Shown: positions 16,856 to 24,266 of the stretch, in pieces
Position numbering within the stretch: the first letter of the stretch is position 1
Layout: each line of letters opens with the position of its first letter
Source: Litorimonas sp046250185
GTDB taxonomy: Bacteria > Pseudomonadota > Alphaproteobacteria > Caulobacterales > Maricaulaceae
Length of the DNA: 64,000 nucleotides
Strand: one strand, 5' to 3'
NCBI RefSeq assembly: GCF_046250185.1
Contig: NZ_CP176469.1
Translations under genes and position numbers: made by a program
The notes under the pieces: generated by a model
What the model was told of the DNA's origin: nothing
The model's database searches: none
The model's input: only the letters and a program-made list of their open reading frames with translations

Positions 16856-17848
16856 ATGACTGTACTGATTGATATGTCCAAAAAATCGGCGCCTGTTGAT
16901 GCTGATGGCAACCGTATTCGGCACCCTGAAAAGGCGCATAAGCCCGATACCGAAGTCCTACGCAAACCAAGCTGGATACGTGTCAAAGCGCCAACGTCCA
17001 AGGGCTATGCCGAGACGCGTAAGATCGTCAAAGATAAAGGCCTCGTCACGGTCTGCGAGGAGGCGGCCTGCCCAAATATCGGCGAGTGTTGGGAAAAGTC
17101 CCATGCGACTTTCATGATCCTCGGCGAGATATGCACACGTGCTTGTGCATTTTGCAACATCGCGACGGGCCTCCCGCAGCAGGTGGACGCGGAAGAACCG
17201 CGCAAAATTGCGGAAGCTGTCAAAGAGATGAAGCTGCAGCATGTGGTTATCACCTCCGTTGATCGCGATGATTTGTCTGACGGCGGGGCGCAGCATTTTG
17301 TCGATGTGATCCACGCAATCCGCGGCACTTCGCCCAAGACGACAATCGAAATTTTGACGCCAGACTTCCTTCGAAAATCGGATGACGCGGTGAACGCCGT
17401 GATTGATGCGCGCCCAGATGTTTTCAACCATAACCTTGAAACTGTGCCGCGGCTTTACCTCAAGATCCGCCCTGGCGCGCGGTACTTCCATTCTCTCCGC
17501 TTGCTGGAAAAAGTCAAAGAGCGCGATGCGAGCCAGTTTACGAAATCCGGCCTGATGGTGGGCCTCGGCGAGACAAAAGAAGAGGTCATGCAAGTCATGG
17601 ATGATATGCGCTCGGCAGGGATCGATTTTCTGACCATCGGCCAATACCTGCAGCCGACACGCAAACACGCCAAGCTCGACCGTTTCGTGACGCCAGAAGA
17701 GTTTAAAGCCTACGAAACCATCGCCAAAGCGAAGGGGTTCTTGCTTGTGTCCGCGACGCCGCTGACCCGTTCTTCCTATCACGCTGACAGCGATTTTGCG
17801 AAGCTTCAAGCCGCCCGCCGCGCACAACATGGCGATCGGACAGCCTAA
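16856..17848 (+). CDS. lipA: Lipoyl synthase
   Basis: This radical-SAM enzyme inserts two sulfurs into octanoyl groups bound to E2/H proteins, making the lipoyl cofactor used by the pdh gene products upstream. The 330-residue protein has the auxiliary cluster motif CEEAACPNIGECW and the radical-SAM motif CTRACAFCNI (CxxxCxxC). It also has the conserved VDRDDLSDGGAQHF and a C-terminal RSSYHAD with the serine ligand. The ATG at 16856 is assumed; an in-frame ATG at 16874 is also possible. The next gene starts on the last base of its stop codon. Confidence 0.98.
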   Translation: MTVLIDMSKKSAPVDADGNRIRHPEKAHKPDTEVLRKPSWIRVKAPTSKGYAETRKIVKDKGLVTVCEEAACPNIGECWEKSHATFMILGEICTRACAFCNIATGLPQQVDAEEPRKIAEAVKEMKLQHVVITSVDRDDLSDGGAQHFVDVIHAIRGTSPKTTIEILTPDFLRKSDDAVNAVIDARPDVFNHNLETVPRLYLKIRPGARYFHSLRLLEKVKERDASQFTKSGLMVGLGETKEEVMQVMDDMRSAGIDFLTIGQYLQPTRKHAKLDRFVTPEEFKAYETIAKAKGFLLVSATPLTRSSYHADSDFAKLQAARRAQHGDRTA

Positions 17849-18348
17849 TGCCAGGCACGAGTTTTACGCGCCACATCGGCTATGCCCCTGATGATTTGCT
17901 GGAAATGGTGGCCAATGTTGAGGACTATCCGACATTTATAAACTTGATTGCCGCGCTACGGATTACCAAACAGCTCAACGAGACTGACTTCGAAGCCGAG
18001 GCGATTGTGGCCTATAAAATGATCCGCGAAAGCTTCCGCTCGCTCGTGCATATCAACCGCGAGACGCGCTTTATTCGCGTCACAAAAGCCGAGAAGGGCG
18101 GGGCGCTGAAAACTCTCCTCAACGAATGGGCCTTCCACGAACTTTCCGATGGCTCGACCCTTGTCGACTTCAAAGTCGACGTCACCCTTAAAGCTTTCCC
18201 GCTCAACATGATCATCAAAGACAAAATGGACCGTGCCGCCGTCGATATCATGAACGCCTTTGAAGCGAGAGCCGCGCAGGTCTGTAAACCCGTGAAGGGC
18301 GGCGATATCGACGTGCCAGCGGAGACCCGCGCGCTGGGTTTGGTATAG
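17848..18348 (+). CDS. COQ10 / RatA-family START-like ubiquinone-binding protein
   Basis: A 166-residue protein of the polyketide cyclase/START superfamily. It shows the family pattern: FTRHIGYAPDDLLEMVANVEDYPTF at the N-terminus, then WAFHELSDGSTLVDFKVDV, then a C-terminal amphipathic helix. Yeast Coq10 and alphaproteobacterial relatives bind ubiquinone and support respiration. E. coli RatA, in the same family, is often annotated as a ribosome-association toxin, but no antitoxin gene is present here and a quinone role is more likely. It overlaps lipA by one base and is a usual alphaproteobacterial partner of it. Confidence 0.88.
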   Translation: MPGTSFTRHIGYAPDDLLEMVANVEDYPTFINLIAALRITKQLNETDFEAEAIVAYKMIRESFRSLVHINRETRFIRVTKAEKGGALKTLLNEWAFHELSDGSTLVDFKVDVTLKAFPLNMIIKDKMDRAAVDIMNAFEARAAQVCKPVKGGDIDVPAETRALGLV

Positions 18349-18354
18349 GTGCGG

Positions 18355-18398
18355 GTGTCCGCTTTGCGGGCATTGCGGACATTGGGTGAGCGGCTTAC
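18355..18398 (+). repeat. Dispersed intergenic repeat, left part of a split copy
   Basis: It begins GTGTCCGCTT and contains the inverted repeat TGTCCGC (18356-18362) / GCGGACA (18375-18381). It continues with GGACATTGGGT and ends in GAGCGGCTTA. The same start and end blocks occur in order at about 47661-47701, and GGACATTGGGT recurs near 46709. The matching distal block (ACGTCCCCTTTGG) lies on the other side of the CYTH gene near 19071. Confidence 0.55.
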
Positions 18399-18517
18399 AC
18401 AGAAAGTTTCTAAGCTGCTAGGATTGTGCACTATGTTGGCGGCATACAGCCGTCATTAGACAAAAACTGTAAGCTCACTTAAGCTGGACTTTAAACGTGC
18501 AGATCAGGAGAAAAGCT

Positions 18518-19024
18518 TTGAATGAAAACGAGCAATCAATTTCATTAGGGTTTCTTCGGCCTGGTAAATACGGGCATTACGAACGCGAACGACGTTGGCT
18601 CGTTGAAAAACTTCCGAAAATGGCCCCTTTGCGAGTTTATGACATTACAGACACTTATCTAAACCAGTCCAGAATGAGACTGCGCCATATGCAAGGACAC
18701 GGCGTCACTGACGAGAGAAAGCTGACCAAAAAGGGAGAGTTAACCGCTGACACTCGGATTATTACAACGATATATCTTGATGAGGCAGAATATGCGCTGC
18801 TTTCCACTTTAGCTGGTCAACGCATTATAAAACGTCGACATTATTTCGCTGGTGATCCTGAAATTGCCGTAGACATCTTTCAGGGCACGCATGAGGGGTT
18901 AATCATGGCAGAGGTCGAATTTCCAAGCTCAAAACTGCTCAAATCCTATAAGCCGCCTCACTGGGTCGGTAAGGAAATCACAAATGATGCGGCCTTCTCT
19001 GGCGGAAAACTAAGTCGCCCTTGA
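18518..19024 (+). CDS. CYTH-domain protein (triphosphate tunnel metalloenzyme-like)
   Basis: A protein of about 168 residues with a compact CYTH fold pattern: the HYERERRWLV strand (ExExR version of the ExExK triphosphate motif), LNQSRMRLRHM, DERKLTKKGE, IIKRRHYFAGDPEIAVDIF and EGLIMAEVEF, ending EITNDAAFSGGKLSR. CYTH enzymes bind triphosphates with Arg/Lys/Glu lining a tunnel and act as inorganic triphosphatases, adenylate cyclases or thiamine triphosphatases; which one cannot be told. The start TTG at 18518 is chosen because AGGAG (18506-18510) precedes it. It is isolated, with repeat fragments on both sides, suggesting acquisition. Confidence 0.8.
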   Translation: MNENEQSISLGFLRPGKYGHYERERRWLVEKLPKMAPLRVYDITDTYLNQSRMRLRHMQGHGVTDERKLTKKGELTADTRIITTIYLDEAEYALLSTLAGQRIIKRRHYFAGDPEIAVDIFQGTHEGLIMAEVEFPSSKLLKSYKPPHWVGKEITNDAAFSGGKLSRP

Positions 19025-19069
19025 AAAACTTGGCATGGCCTTCATTTCGCAATTAAGACACTCAACTTA

Positions 19070-19088
19070 CGTCCCCTTTGGTGATATT
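19070..19088 (+). repeat. Dispersed intergenic repeat, right part of a split copy
   Basis: The block ACGTCCCCTTTGGTGAT here matches ACGTCCCCTTTGGGGAT near 47730, where it directly follows the other repeat blocks. Here it is separated from the left blocks (18355-18398) by the CYTH gene. Confidence 0.45.
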
Positions 19089-19094
19089 AGTTGC

Positions 19095-19592
19095 CTACCC
19101 TTCCAACGCCCCTGTCAACATCCGTAGTGCTTCTAATACCGTTTGATCGCGCACCGCGTTGCGCCCAATATCGCCGAAGTTAAACACCGTCGCGGACACC
19201 GCGTCTTTCGTCGCTATCCCGATCCAGACGGTACCGATGGGCTTGCCTTCGACGGCGCCGCCGGGGCCAGCTATGCCTGTGACGGAGACGGCGAGGTCGA
19301 CGTCGAGGCGTTCGCGAGCGCCAGCCGCCATGCGTTCTGCCGTTTTTTCTGACACCGCGCCGTATTTGCCAAGGACGCTGGGCGAGACGCCGAGGAGCTT
19401 GGTTTTGATCGCATTATCATAAGCAATGATCCCGCCTTTGAACGGAGTGGAACTGCCAGGGATAGCTGTAATCGCGCCGCCAATCAGCCCGCCTGTACAG
19501 CTTTCCGCTGTCGCGATGCGCCATTGTTTCGTCGTCGCAAGATCGACAATTTTCTGAGCCTCGGCGAAAATATCTTGGAGAAGTGGGTTCAT
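19095..19592 (-). CDS. pncC: CinA-type nicotinamide-nucleotide amidase
   Basis: The 165-residue single-domain protein equals the C-terminal domain of CinA (PncC/YgaD), which deamidates nicotinamide mononucleotide in NAD recycling. Motifs include TAESCTGGLIGGAITAIPGSS, the GGIIAYDNAIKTKLLGV strand-turn, and SVTGIAGPGG with the catalytic-site glycines. The N-terminal CinA (MoaB-like) domain is absent, as in many alphaproteobacteria. Its ATG overlaps the ispDF stop (ATGA), so it is the second gene of that reverse-strand operon. Confidence 0.92.
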   Translation of the reverse strand: MNPLLQDIFAEAQKIVDLATTKQWRIATAESCTGGLIGGAITAIPGSSTPFKGGIIAYDNAIKTKLLGVSPSVLGKYGAVSEKTAERMAAGARERLDVDLAVSVTGIAGPGGAVEGKPIGTVWIGIATKDAVSATVFNFGDIGRNAVRDQTVLEALRMLTGALEG

Positions 19593-20731
19593 GACATCAT
19601 CTTTATCGTGGCTGTCGCTTGGGCTGCGAGGCCTTCGCCGCGCCCCGTAAAGCCGAGTTTTTCGGTGGTGGTCGCTTTGACAGATACGCGGGTCAGAGGG
19701 AGACCGCAGAGGTCTGCTATCCGCGCGCGCATCGCCTCGCGGTGAGGTTTAATTTTGGGCTTCTCGCAAATTAGTGTCACGTCAACATGCTGCAAAACTC
19801 CGCCTCGCGCCGCGACTTCGTCCATCGCGAAGCGCAAGAATTTATCCGAACTCGCGCCCTTCCATTCGGGATCAGACGGTGGGAAGTGATCGCCAATATC
19901 GCCGAAACATATCGCGCCAAGAATGGCGTCTGTCAGCGCGTGGAGCCCAGCATCTGCGTCCGAATGACCTTTGAGCGTGTAGCCACAGTCAATCGGAACC
20001 CCGCAGAGCCACATCATGCCGCCGTCCTCAAACTGATGCACGTCAAACCCTGATCCTATCGCGGTGTAGCTCATATCGGTTCCCATCATTTGCGCAGCTT
20101 TGGCGAAGTCTTCGGGATAGGTCACTTTGAAGTTTCGCGCTTGCCCCGCCGTGAACTTGATCGACAGCCCCGCCGCTTTCGCCACGGCTATGTCGTCGGC
20201 AAAATTGGTATCGGGGTGGGCAGCGAATGCGGCATCTATATCAGCACGGCGAAAGGCTTGCGGGGTTTGCACGCGAAGCAATGTATCGCGGTCGACTGCG
20301 CTGCCGTCATGTGTCTTGAGGGCATCCGCAATCGGCAGGCTCGGCGCGGCAGCTTGGTGCGTTTCCAGCGCGGTTTGGAGCGGGCGCAGCAGGCCTGCAT
20401 TGACGAAAGGCCGCGCGGCATCATGGATATAGACATGATCCAGGCCGAATTTCGGCAAAGACTCCAGCCCCGCCCGCACAGAATCTGTGCGTGTCGCCCC
20501 GCCTTGTGTCGTGACATGGGCGAGGTCTAATTTTGCGAGGACGGCGTCAATATAGGGGTCATCCGCGCTCACCACGACGCGGATCACATCAAAATCCATA
20601 GCTTTCATCAAATTTTGCAGCGTCAGGGCGATGAGGGGCTGCCCTCCGATGTCGCGATATTGCTTAGGTAGGTCGCCACCCGCCCGTTCGCCCTTACCCG
20701 CAGCGACCAAAATAAGTGCAGAGCTGGGCAT
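19589..20731 (-). CDS. ispDF: Bifunctional IspD/IspF (MEP-pathway isoprenoid synthesis)
   Basis: This fused enzyme carries out two steps of the methylerythritol phosphate route: CTP addition to MEP (IspD, about 1-220) and cyclisation to MEcPP (IspF, about 225-380). IspD shows LILVAAGKGERAGGDLPKQY and DAARPFV. IspF shows GSGFDVHQF with the metal Asp/His pair, GHSDADAGLHALTDAILGA and GDIGDHFPPSD. The start MPSSALILVAAG at 20731 is chosen over an upstream ATG at 20770 because it directly precedes the conserved strand. Its product feeds the carotenoid genes at 36-40 kb and ubiquinone. The fusion is common in alphaproteobacteria. Confidence 0.97.
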   Translation of the reverse strand: MPSSALILVAAGKGERAGGDLPKQYRDIGGQPLIALTLQNLMKAMDFDVIRVVVSADDPYIDAVLAKLDLAHVTTQGGATRTDSVRAGLESLPKFGLDHVYIHDAARPFVNAGLLRPLQTALETHQAAAPSLPIADALKTHDGSAVDRDTLLRVQTPQAFRRADIDAAFAAHPDTNFADDIAVAKAAGLSIKFTAGQARNFKVTYPEDFAKAAQMMGTDMSYTAIGSGFDVHQFEDGGMMWLCGVPIDCGYTLKGHSDADAGLHALTDAILGAICFGDIGDHFPPSDPEWKGASSDKFLRFAMDEVAARGGVLQHVDVTLICEKPKIKPHREAMRARIADLCGLPLTRVSVKATTTEKLGFTGRGEGLAAQATATIKMMS

Positions 20732-20792
20732 TATAGGGAGATTCCTGTGATGAAATATTGTGCGGGCCAATAAAACCGCTTAGACCGCAATC

Positions 20793-21809
20793 ATGTCAAA
20801 CCTGCTCCATATCGGCAAGCCAGAATCGCCATTGAGCGTGCAGTTAAAGAGTCGCGTCCTCGTTGCGCCTATGTCGGGCGTGACCGATCTGCCGTTCCGC
20901 CGTATCCTGCAACGCTTCCAGCCCGGCATGGTCGTGAGCGAGATGGTGGCGGGCGAGGGTCTAATGCGCGGCGATCCCGAAAACCTCGCGCGGGCCGAGG
21001 GCGGGGCGGAGCTTGACCCGTTCGTGATACAACTTGTCGGGCGCGATCCGCATTGGATGGCGGAGGGCGCAAAGGCTGTCGAAGATGCGGGGGCCAAGAT
21101 CATTGATATTAATTTCGGCTGTCCCGCAAGAAAAGTCACGAACGGGCAGGGCGGGTCAGCCCTAATGCGTGAGCCGGAGCTTGCCATGAAAATCGTCGAA
21201 GCTGTCGTCGGGGCGGTGTCCGTGCCTGTGACTGTCAAAATGCGCTTAGGGTGGGATCACGACACGCTCAATGCGCCGGAGATTGCGGCGGGCTCAGTCG
21301 CGCGCGGCGCACAAATGATTACGGTTCACGGCCGCACGCGTATGCAGATTTACAAGGGTGAGGCAGACTGGGCGACTGTCGCGGCGACGAAGGCCGCGGT
21401 CTCTGTGCCAGTATTCGTCAATGGAGATATTCTGACAGCGGATGATGCGTTGGCTGCGCTGTCGCAATCGGGCTGTGATGGGGTGATGATCGGCCGCGGC
21501 TTGATCGGGGCTCCGTGGAAGCTTTTAGACATCGAGGCGGCAATCGAAGGGCGTCCAAAGCCAGAGCCGCTATCGCCCGAGGTGAAAGCGGCTACGGCTG
21601 TGCAGCATTACCGCGATATGCTCGACTTTTACGGCGAGGCGAAAGGGTTGCGGGTCGCGCGGAAGCACTTGGCGGGTTACGTTGATGACGCCGCGCCAGA
21701 CAATATCGACGCCGTGCGGTCAGAGATTTGCCAGTCGACAGACCCGTCTTTCGTGATTGCCCGTTTACGCGAAGTGTTCGCGGCGTCAGACAATCAGGCC
21801 GCCGCATGA
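20793..21809 (+). CDS. dusB: tRNA-dihydrouridine synthase DusB
   Basis: This FMN- and NADPH-dependent enzyme reduces uridine in the tRNA D-loop. The 338-residue protein has VAPMSGVTDLPFRR at the start of the TIM barrel, the active-site segment INFGCPARKVTNGQGGSALM with the catalytic Cys, VKMRLGW and VHGRTRMQ, then GDILTADDA and DGVMIGRGLIGAPW for FMN phosphate binding. A helical tRNA-binding domain follows. It heads the ntr operon, with its TGA overlapping the ntrB ATG (ATGA at 21806-21809). This dusB/nifR3-ntrBC arrangement is classic in alphaproteobacteria. Confidence 0.97.
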   Translation: MSNLLHIGKPESPLSVQLKSRVLVAPMSGVTDLPFRRILQRFQPGMVVSEMVAGEGLMRGDPENLARAEGGAELDPFVIQLVGRDPHWMAEGAKAVEDAGAKIIDINFGCPARKVTNGQGGSALMREPELAMKIVEAVVGAVSVPVTVKMRLGWDHDTLNAPEIAAGSVARGAQMITVHGRTRMQIYKGEADWATVAATKAAVSVPVFVNGDILTADDALAALSQSGCDGVMIGRGLIGAPWKLLDIEAAIEGRPKPEPLSPEVKAATAVQHYRDMLDFYGEAKGLRVARKHLAGYVDDAAPDNIDAVRSEICQSTDPSFVIARLREVFAASDNQAAA

Positions 21810-22858
21810 ATATTATGTCTCTATCTGAGGATTGGCCGTTCCCGCTGGTCTTGCTGGACCAAGAGACAGCGACGATCCGCTGGGTCAATATGGCCGCGCA
21901 AGAATGGCTGGGTCAGTCCCTTCGAAACCTCGAAGGCAAATCGCCTTGGGATATGGTTGAGGTCAGTGACGCCACCCAGAAGATCGTCAGCAAGTGTCAG
22001 GAGTCAGGGGCATCGCTGATCATGCGGGACTGCCCGATAAAGCGCCACGGTAAGGAAGAAGAATTCTGTCATATCACTGCCTATCCGACAGAGATCGGCA
22101 TTGGCCTAAGCCTCTGGACTGCGGGTCCGCGCCCCCGCGGCAGTCGCGTTGGCGGGCAAGTCGTCTCTGGCATGGGGCGTATGATTGCGCATGAATTGAA
22201 AAACCCTCTGGCGGGCATTAAAGGCGCGGCGCAGCTGCTCCGTGATGATGTGGAGAGCGAGGAGGGGCGCAGCTTGCTAGATCTTATTAGCTCTGAAATC
22301 GACCGAATCCGTCGCCTAGCTGATCGTATGGAGACACTCGGCGATGTCGATCCGACAAATCGCGATAGGGTCAATATCCATGAACTCCTCCGTCAAGCGC
22401 GGCGCATTATTCAATCAGCTAATCCTAATTTGATTTTTACAGAACGCTATGATCCGTCTCTGCCGCATGTAGTGGGCGACGCGGATACACTTATGCAGGC
22501 TTTACTAAATTTAATTAAGAATGCGTCTGAAGCCATTGAAAAACAATCTGAAAATGGCGAGATCATTCTGGAAACTCGCTTCCGTGTTGGCGTGCGTAAC
22601 GGCGACGATGATCAGGCGAAGAACCTGCCGATAGAGATTTTGATTATTGATAATGGTCCCGGTGTCAAAGCGGCGATGAAGGAACAACTCTTCCAGCCTT
22701 TCGTGACTAGCAAGCCAGAGGGTCAAGGCCTCGGCCTCGCGCTGGTGTCTAAGGTTGCGCGCGCGCATGGCGGCATTGTCGAGGTCACATCTCGCCCTGG
22801 CCGCACGAAATTCTCACTCCTCCTCCCAGCCCCAAATGGAGACCCCGATGAAGTATGA
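21806..22858 (+). CDS. ntrB: Nitrogen-regulation sensor kinase NtrB
   Basis: A cytosolic sensor kinase of 350 residues that controls NtrC in response to nitrogen status through PII in known systems. It has an N-terminal PAS domain (about 5-110), a HisKA domain with MGRMIAHELKNPLAGIKGAA (phospho-His in AHELKNP) and a GHKL ATPase with NLIKNASEAIEK, DNGPGV and GQGLGLAL. No membrane segment is present. The start at 21806 overlaps the dusB stop; an upstream in-frame start at 21728 lies inside dusB and is rejected. The 3' end overlaps ntrC by 11 bases. Confidence 0.95.
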   Translation: MNIMSLSEDWPFPLVLLDQETATIRWVNMAAQEWLGQSLRNLEGKSPWDMVEVSDATQKIVSKCQESGASLIMRDCPIKRHGKEEEFCHITAYPTEIGIGLSLWTAGPRPRGSRVGGQVVSGMGRMIAHELKNPLAGIKGAAQLLRDDVESEEGRSLLDLISSEIDRIRRLADRMETLGDVDPTNRDRVNIHELLRQARRIIQSANPNLIFTERYDPSLPHVVGDADTLMQALLNLIKNASEAIEKQSENGEIILETRFRVGVRNGDDDQAKNLPIEILIIDNGPGVKAAMKEQLFQPFVTSKPEGQGLGLALVSKVARAHGGIVEVTSRPGRTKFSLLLPAPNGDPDEV

Positions 22859-24164
22859 AATCTTGCTCGCCGATGATGATGATAGCGTACGGCTCGTTCT
22901 ATCCAAAGCTCTGACGCGTGCAGGCCATAGTGTCAAAGCGACCGATAATGCGCAGACCTTGCTGAAATGGGCCGAAGCGGGGCAGGGCGATATTATTGTG
23001 ACAGACGTGATGATGGACGGGCGCGAAGTGTTCGAAACCCTGCCAGAGATCGTCAAGCAACGCCCGAAAATGCCGATTATCATCATCAGTGCTAATAATA
23101 CAGTGAACACCGCGCTGAAAGCGGGGCAGCATCGCGTCTTTGAATATGTGCCAAAGCCATTTGATTTAGAGGACGTGACCAATGCCGTCGCGCGGGCGGG
23201 ATTATCCGTGCATCCGCGCAAGGCCAAGTCTCAAGCTACAAATCGTAAATTGCCCATGATTGGGCGCAGCGCAGAAATGCAGCCCGTCTTCCGCGCAGTG
23301 TCCCGTTTCGCAGCGGGCAATCTGCCTGTCTTAATTCAAGGTGCGGTGGGGACAGGCAAAGACCTCGTCGCGCGATTGCTCCATGACGGCGGGGCGCGGG
23401 CGGATCGGCCTTTCTTGCGTACAACGGATTTTGATAATACCTCACTGACCCTGCAAAAAGTCAATGGCGGTGATATTTACATCGATGAAATCGCAGAATT
23501 ATCACTGCATCAGCAAGAGCGCTTGCTATCGCTCATGACCGAAGCCGAGACTATTCCCGCCAATGATCGCCCGCGGATTATCTCTGCGACCCGCAAGGAC
23601 TTGCGCAAAATGGCGGAGAGTAATGCCTTTCGCGATGACCTTCTCTTTCGGATCAATGTGGCCGAAGTGCGTATTCCGCCGCTCTCTGCGCGTGACCGCG
23701 ATACGTATGAGCTGGCGGAGAGCTTTCTCTCGCAAGCCTCGCCGGGGCAAACACGGCGGTTTGAGACGGAAGCGTTGGACGTGCTGCACCGCCATAACTG
23801 GCAGGGCAATGTGCGCGAATTGGAAAATATGGTGCGCCGCTTGGCCGTGCTGTATTCCGACGAAGTGATTACCGCCGATATGGTATTACAAGAATTCTCT
23901 AAGGACATCCGTCCCCAGGATAGCTCCAGCGAAGCTATGGATCATCTGGATAAGCAGCTGGAAGTCGCCTGTCGCGGCTTGCTGAATACTGAGGTTCAAG
24001 ACGGCGAAGACGCACCGTATCAGGTCGCGCTGGCTTGGGTAGAAAAGCCCTTAATCGTGGAGGCTCTGCGTCTGACGGGCGGTAATCGCGCCAAAGCTGC
24101 AGACCGCCTCGGCATCCATAGAAACACCCTGCGCACACGGCTGAAGACACTCGAAATAGAGTAA
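22848..24164 (+). CDS. ntrC: NtrC response regulator lacking the GAFTGA loop
   Basis: A response regulator of 438 residues, shorter than the usual 470 or so. The receiver domain (1-120) has Asp53 in VTDVMMDG and Lys103 in PKPFDL. The AAA+ domain (about 138-365) has Walker A GAVGTGKD (165-172) and Walker B GGDIYIDE. A Fis-type helix-turn-helix ends the protein (GGNRAKAADRLGIHRNTLRT). Between the Walker A helix and Walker B only about 26 residues remain where sigma54 activators have roughly twice that. The ELFGHxxGAFTGA segment that contacts sigma54 is gone. The frame is intact, so this is not a sequencing frameshift. The GGAG before the ATG at 22848 supports the start. Confidence 0.93.
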   Translation: MKYEILLADDDDSVRLVLSKALTRAGHSVKATDNAQTLLKWAEAGQGDIIVTDVMMDGREVFETLPEIVKQRPKMPIIIISANNTVNTALKAGQHRVFEYVPKPFDLEDVTNAVARAGLSVHPRKAKSQATNRKLPMIGRSAEMQPVFRAVSRFAAGNLPVLIQGAVGTGKDLVARLLHDGGARADRPFLRTTDFDNTSLTLQKVNGGDIYIDEIAELSLHQQERLLSLMTEAETIPANDRPRIISATRKDLRKMAESNAFRDDLLFRINVAEVRIPPLSARDRDTYELAESFLSQASPGQTRRFETEALDVLHRHNWQGNVRELENMVRRLAVLYSDEVITADMVLQEFSKDIRPQDSSSEAMDHLDKQLEVACRGLLNTEVQDGEDAPYQVALAWVEKPLIVEALRLTGGNRAKAADRLGIHRNTLRTRLKTLEIE

Positions 24165-24266
24165 TGCGTCATCACTATGTGACGGTTTTGTATAGTTGAT
24201 TAATTGCAACAGTGCGGTATGAAAGCCACAGTCCGCATGAAGAGTCATGCGTAATCGTGGATCACT

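Noticed and set aside
17848..18348. RatA-type toxin of a toxin-antitoxin pair
   Set aside because: The protein is in the COQ10/RatA family, but there is no antitoxin partner. The lipA linkage is the standard context for a ubiquinone-related COQ10-like protein.
18480..18500. CtrA-like TTAA pair before the CYTH gene
   Set aside because: The two TTAA blocks are separated by eight bases, not seven, and the gene has no obvious cell-cycle link.
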